Assembly (NCBI RefSeq): GCF_029868325.1
Contig: NZ_JARWNW010000185.1
Location: forward strand, 1-43,524
Direction of reading: 5' to 3'
Source: Nocardia carnea
Lineage (GTDB): Bacteria > Actinomycetota > Actinomycetes > Mycobacteriales > Mycobacteriaceae
DNA: 43,524 nt
The notes below the pieces were generated by a model. It was not told the DNA's origin, did no database searches, and worked only from the letters and a program-made list of their open reading frames with translations. This document shows, piece by piece, positions 42,298 through 43,524 of this stretch (within the stretch, counting starts at the first letter, position 1; each line of letters begins with the position of its first letter). The position numbers and the translations under genes were made by a program.

Positions 42298-43392
42298 TCA
42301 CCGGGATTCCGGGCGGGTGCCGTCGCGTTCGGTCAGCACCCGCGTCACCAGATCGGCCGCGTGCCCTAGGTATCCGGCCGGATCCAGGAGTTCACGAACC
42401 CGTTGCGCCCCGAGACATTCGATGATCGATGGATCGGTGTCCAGGGCCGGCGGGTTCGCGGTGGCGGCGGCGGTGACGATATCGCGGGCGCGATCGGTGT
42501 GTTCGGACAGTGCCGCGGTGACCCGTTCCGCGAGCAGCAGTCCGCCGGTGACCGCGAGATTGCGCGCCATCGCCTCCGGGTGGACGTGCAGGCCGGTGAG
42601 GCTCTGTGCCAGCCGGTGCGCGGCGCCACCGGTGAGTCGCAGCAGGTCGGTGACGGTTTCCCATTCGGCATGCCAGGCCCCGGCGGCGCGCTGTAGTTCG
42701 TGATCCATCGACCCGAGCGCGTCCGCGACCAGTCCGGGTACCCGGCGGGCGGCCGCGCGGGCGGTGATGGCGGCGACCGGGTTGCGTTTGTGCGGCATCG
42801 CGGAGGATCCACCGGGGGAGTCCTCGCTGACTTCACCGATTTCGGTGGCGGACAACGCCACGATATCCGTGGCGATTTTGGCGACCGCGCCCGCGGCCAC
42901 GCCGAGCGCGGTGGCGAGTTCGGCGATCGGAGTGCGGTCGGTATGCCACGGGATGCCCTGCGGCGCCAATCCGAGTTCCGCGGCCAGTGCGTCGGCGACG
43001 GCCGGGCCGTGCGGGTACAGGGCGGCGAGTGTGCCTGCGGCACCGCCGAATTGGACCGGAAGGTGGGCCAATGCGGCGGTGACCGACCCCGCGGCCCGGT
43101 CCAGGGACTTGCACCAGCCGGCCGCGAGTGCGCCGAAGGTGGTGGGCAGGGCTTGCTGGCCGAGTGTGCGGGCGGCCATGGGGGTGTCGCGGTGGGTGCC
43201 GGCCAGGCCGGCCGCGGCGTCGGCGGCGGAGCGGAGATCGTCGACGACCATCGCCCCGGCCCGTTGGGCGAGCAGTAGCAGTGCGTTGTCGAGAATGTCC
43301 TGGCTTGTCGCACCCTTGTGGACGGCGGACCCGGGGACCCCGGCGGGCGCGCAGGCTTAGCGCCGCCAGCGCACCAGCGGGATCACCGGGTT
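42298..43392 (-). pseudogene. pcaB: 3-carboxy-cis,cis-muconate cycloisomerase, N-terminally truncated and frame-disrupted
   Basis: Fumarase/argininosuccinase superfamily. Conserved parts are VHKGATSQD (minus strand near 43275-43300), the signature GGSSAMPHKRNPV and a normal C-terminus. An intact frame runs only from about 43356 to 42298, with the first ATG at 43251 (317 aa) after the VHKGATSQD motif. Upstream, NPVIPLVR is in the same frame but is followed by a TAA at 43357-43359; the intervening ALAALSLRA is in another frame, so two compensating shifts seem to exist. About 80-90 N-terminal residues are replaced by an unrelated ligase sequence. Either a genuine fusion/decay product or errors and misjoining near a contig end. 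Confidence 0.8.
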
Positions 43393-43524
43393 TCGCCGCT
43401 GACGAGGTATTCGCTGTCACCGTAGCGGGCCGATTCGATCAGCAGCTCCGGCAGGGCGCGCCTGCGGTTGCGGAACACCGGCATCGGGATTCCCCGGACC
43501 GGCTCCTGGCTGATTTCGAGCTCG
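43383..43524 (-). pseudogene. Acyl-CoA ligase N-terminal fragment fused to pcaB
   Basis: From the right edge the minus strand reads EPVRGIPMPVFRN, RRALPELLIESARYGDSEYL and VSGETR before a TGA at 43383-43385. This is the N-terminal pattern of AMP-forming acyl-CoA ligases (the segment naming residues before the first core motif). It stops abruptly where pcaB sequence begins, so only about 46 codons are visible and the gene's core is missing. Confidence 0.6.

Noticed and set aside
41831..42301. 156-residue minus-strand frame in the pcaB-pcaL gap
   Set aside because: Arg/Pro/His-rich composition, no ribosome binding site and no recognisable domain.

Overview
The window is high-GC actinobacterial DNA. 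Gene content points to Nocardia or a close relative in the Nocardiaceae: frequent GTG starts, many 4-bp ATGA gene overlaps, heavy use of the word GATATC, a pca order as in rhodococci, DUF6412- and DUF6297-like proteins, and a nitrate-sensor-type kinase. That is inference from content, not a database match. No tRNA, rRNA, CRISPR array, insertion sequence or phage gene was seen.

Left part (1-6.4 kb): a truncated membrane sensor kinase with a proline-rich tail, a helical-repeat protein and a small membrane protein on the minus strand, then an alpha/beta hydrolase and a convergent TetR regulator.

Central part (6.5-31 kb): the notable region, a catabolic island for small nitrogen compounds built from modules, three of which have their own FCD-type GntR regulator and operators. 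Module 1 (6.5-15.5 kb): an AMP-forming ligase, a C-C hydrolase-type alpha/beta hydrolase and GntR-1 face an operon of acetamidase/formamidase, amidase and an SsuABC-like ABC importer; two FadR-like sites (GGTCNGACC core) lie between them. Module 2 (15.6-23.2 kb): two cytosine-deaminase/AtzC-like amidohydrolases, GntR-2, a TauE/SafE permease and a second ABC importer, with repeated TCGTATACGA sites; a second ligase follows. Module 3 (25.0-31.0 kb): a five-gene operon, every junction an ATGA overlap, of a XanQ-like NCS2 permease, a cyanuric acid hydrolase/barbiturase family ring-opening enzyme, an NCS1 permease, a BiuH-type biuret hydrolase and an orphan alpha/beta hydrolase. Two TTGTATACAA palindromes lie upstream and GntR-3 lies beside it. 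The simplest reading is a route AtzC-like amidohydrolase -> cyanuric acid hydrolase -> (spontaneous decarboxylation) -> biuret -> allophanate, giving ammonia as a nitrogen source. No recognisable allophanate hydrolase (AtzF/TrzF) is present.

Right part (31-43.5 kb): a Gly/Cys-tailed membrane peptide, two methyltransferases, a secreted protein, a small membrane protein, an ABC exporter pair, a HAD-like protein with a TetR regulator, and a divergent DUF2236 (MpaB/Lcp-type) oxygenase. Then comes the protocatechuate branch of the beta-ketoadipate pathway on the minus strand: pcaB (broken), pcaL (fused pcaDC), pcaR and pcaF. The right edge is abnormal: pcaB lacks its N-terminus, carries frame disruptions, and abuts an unrelated acyl-CoA ligase N-terminus. 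The left edge is a G-homopolymer tract. Both edges may reflect contig-end sequence quality.
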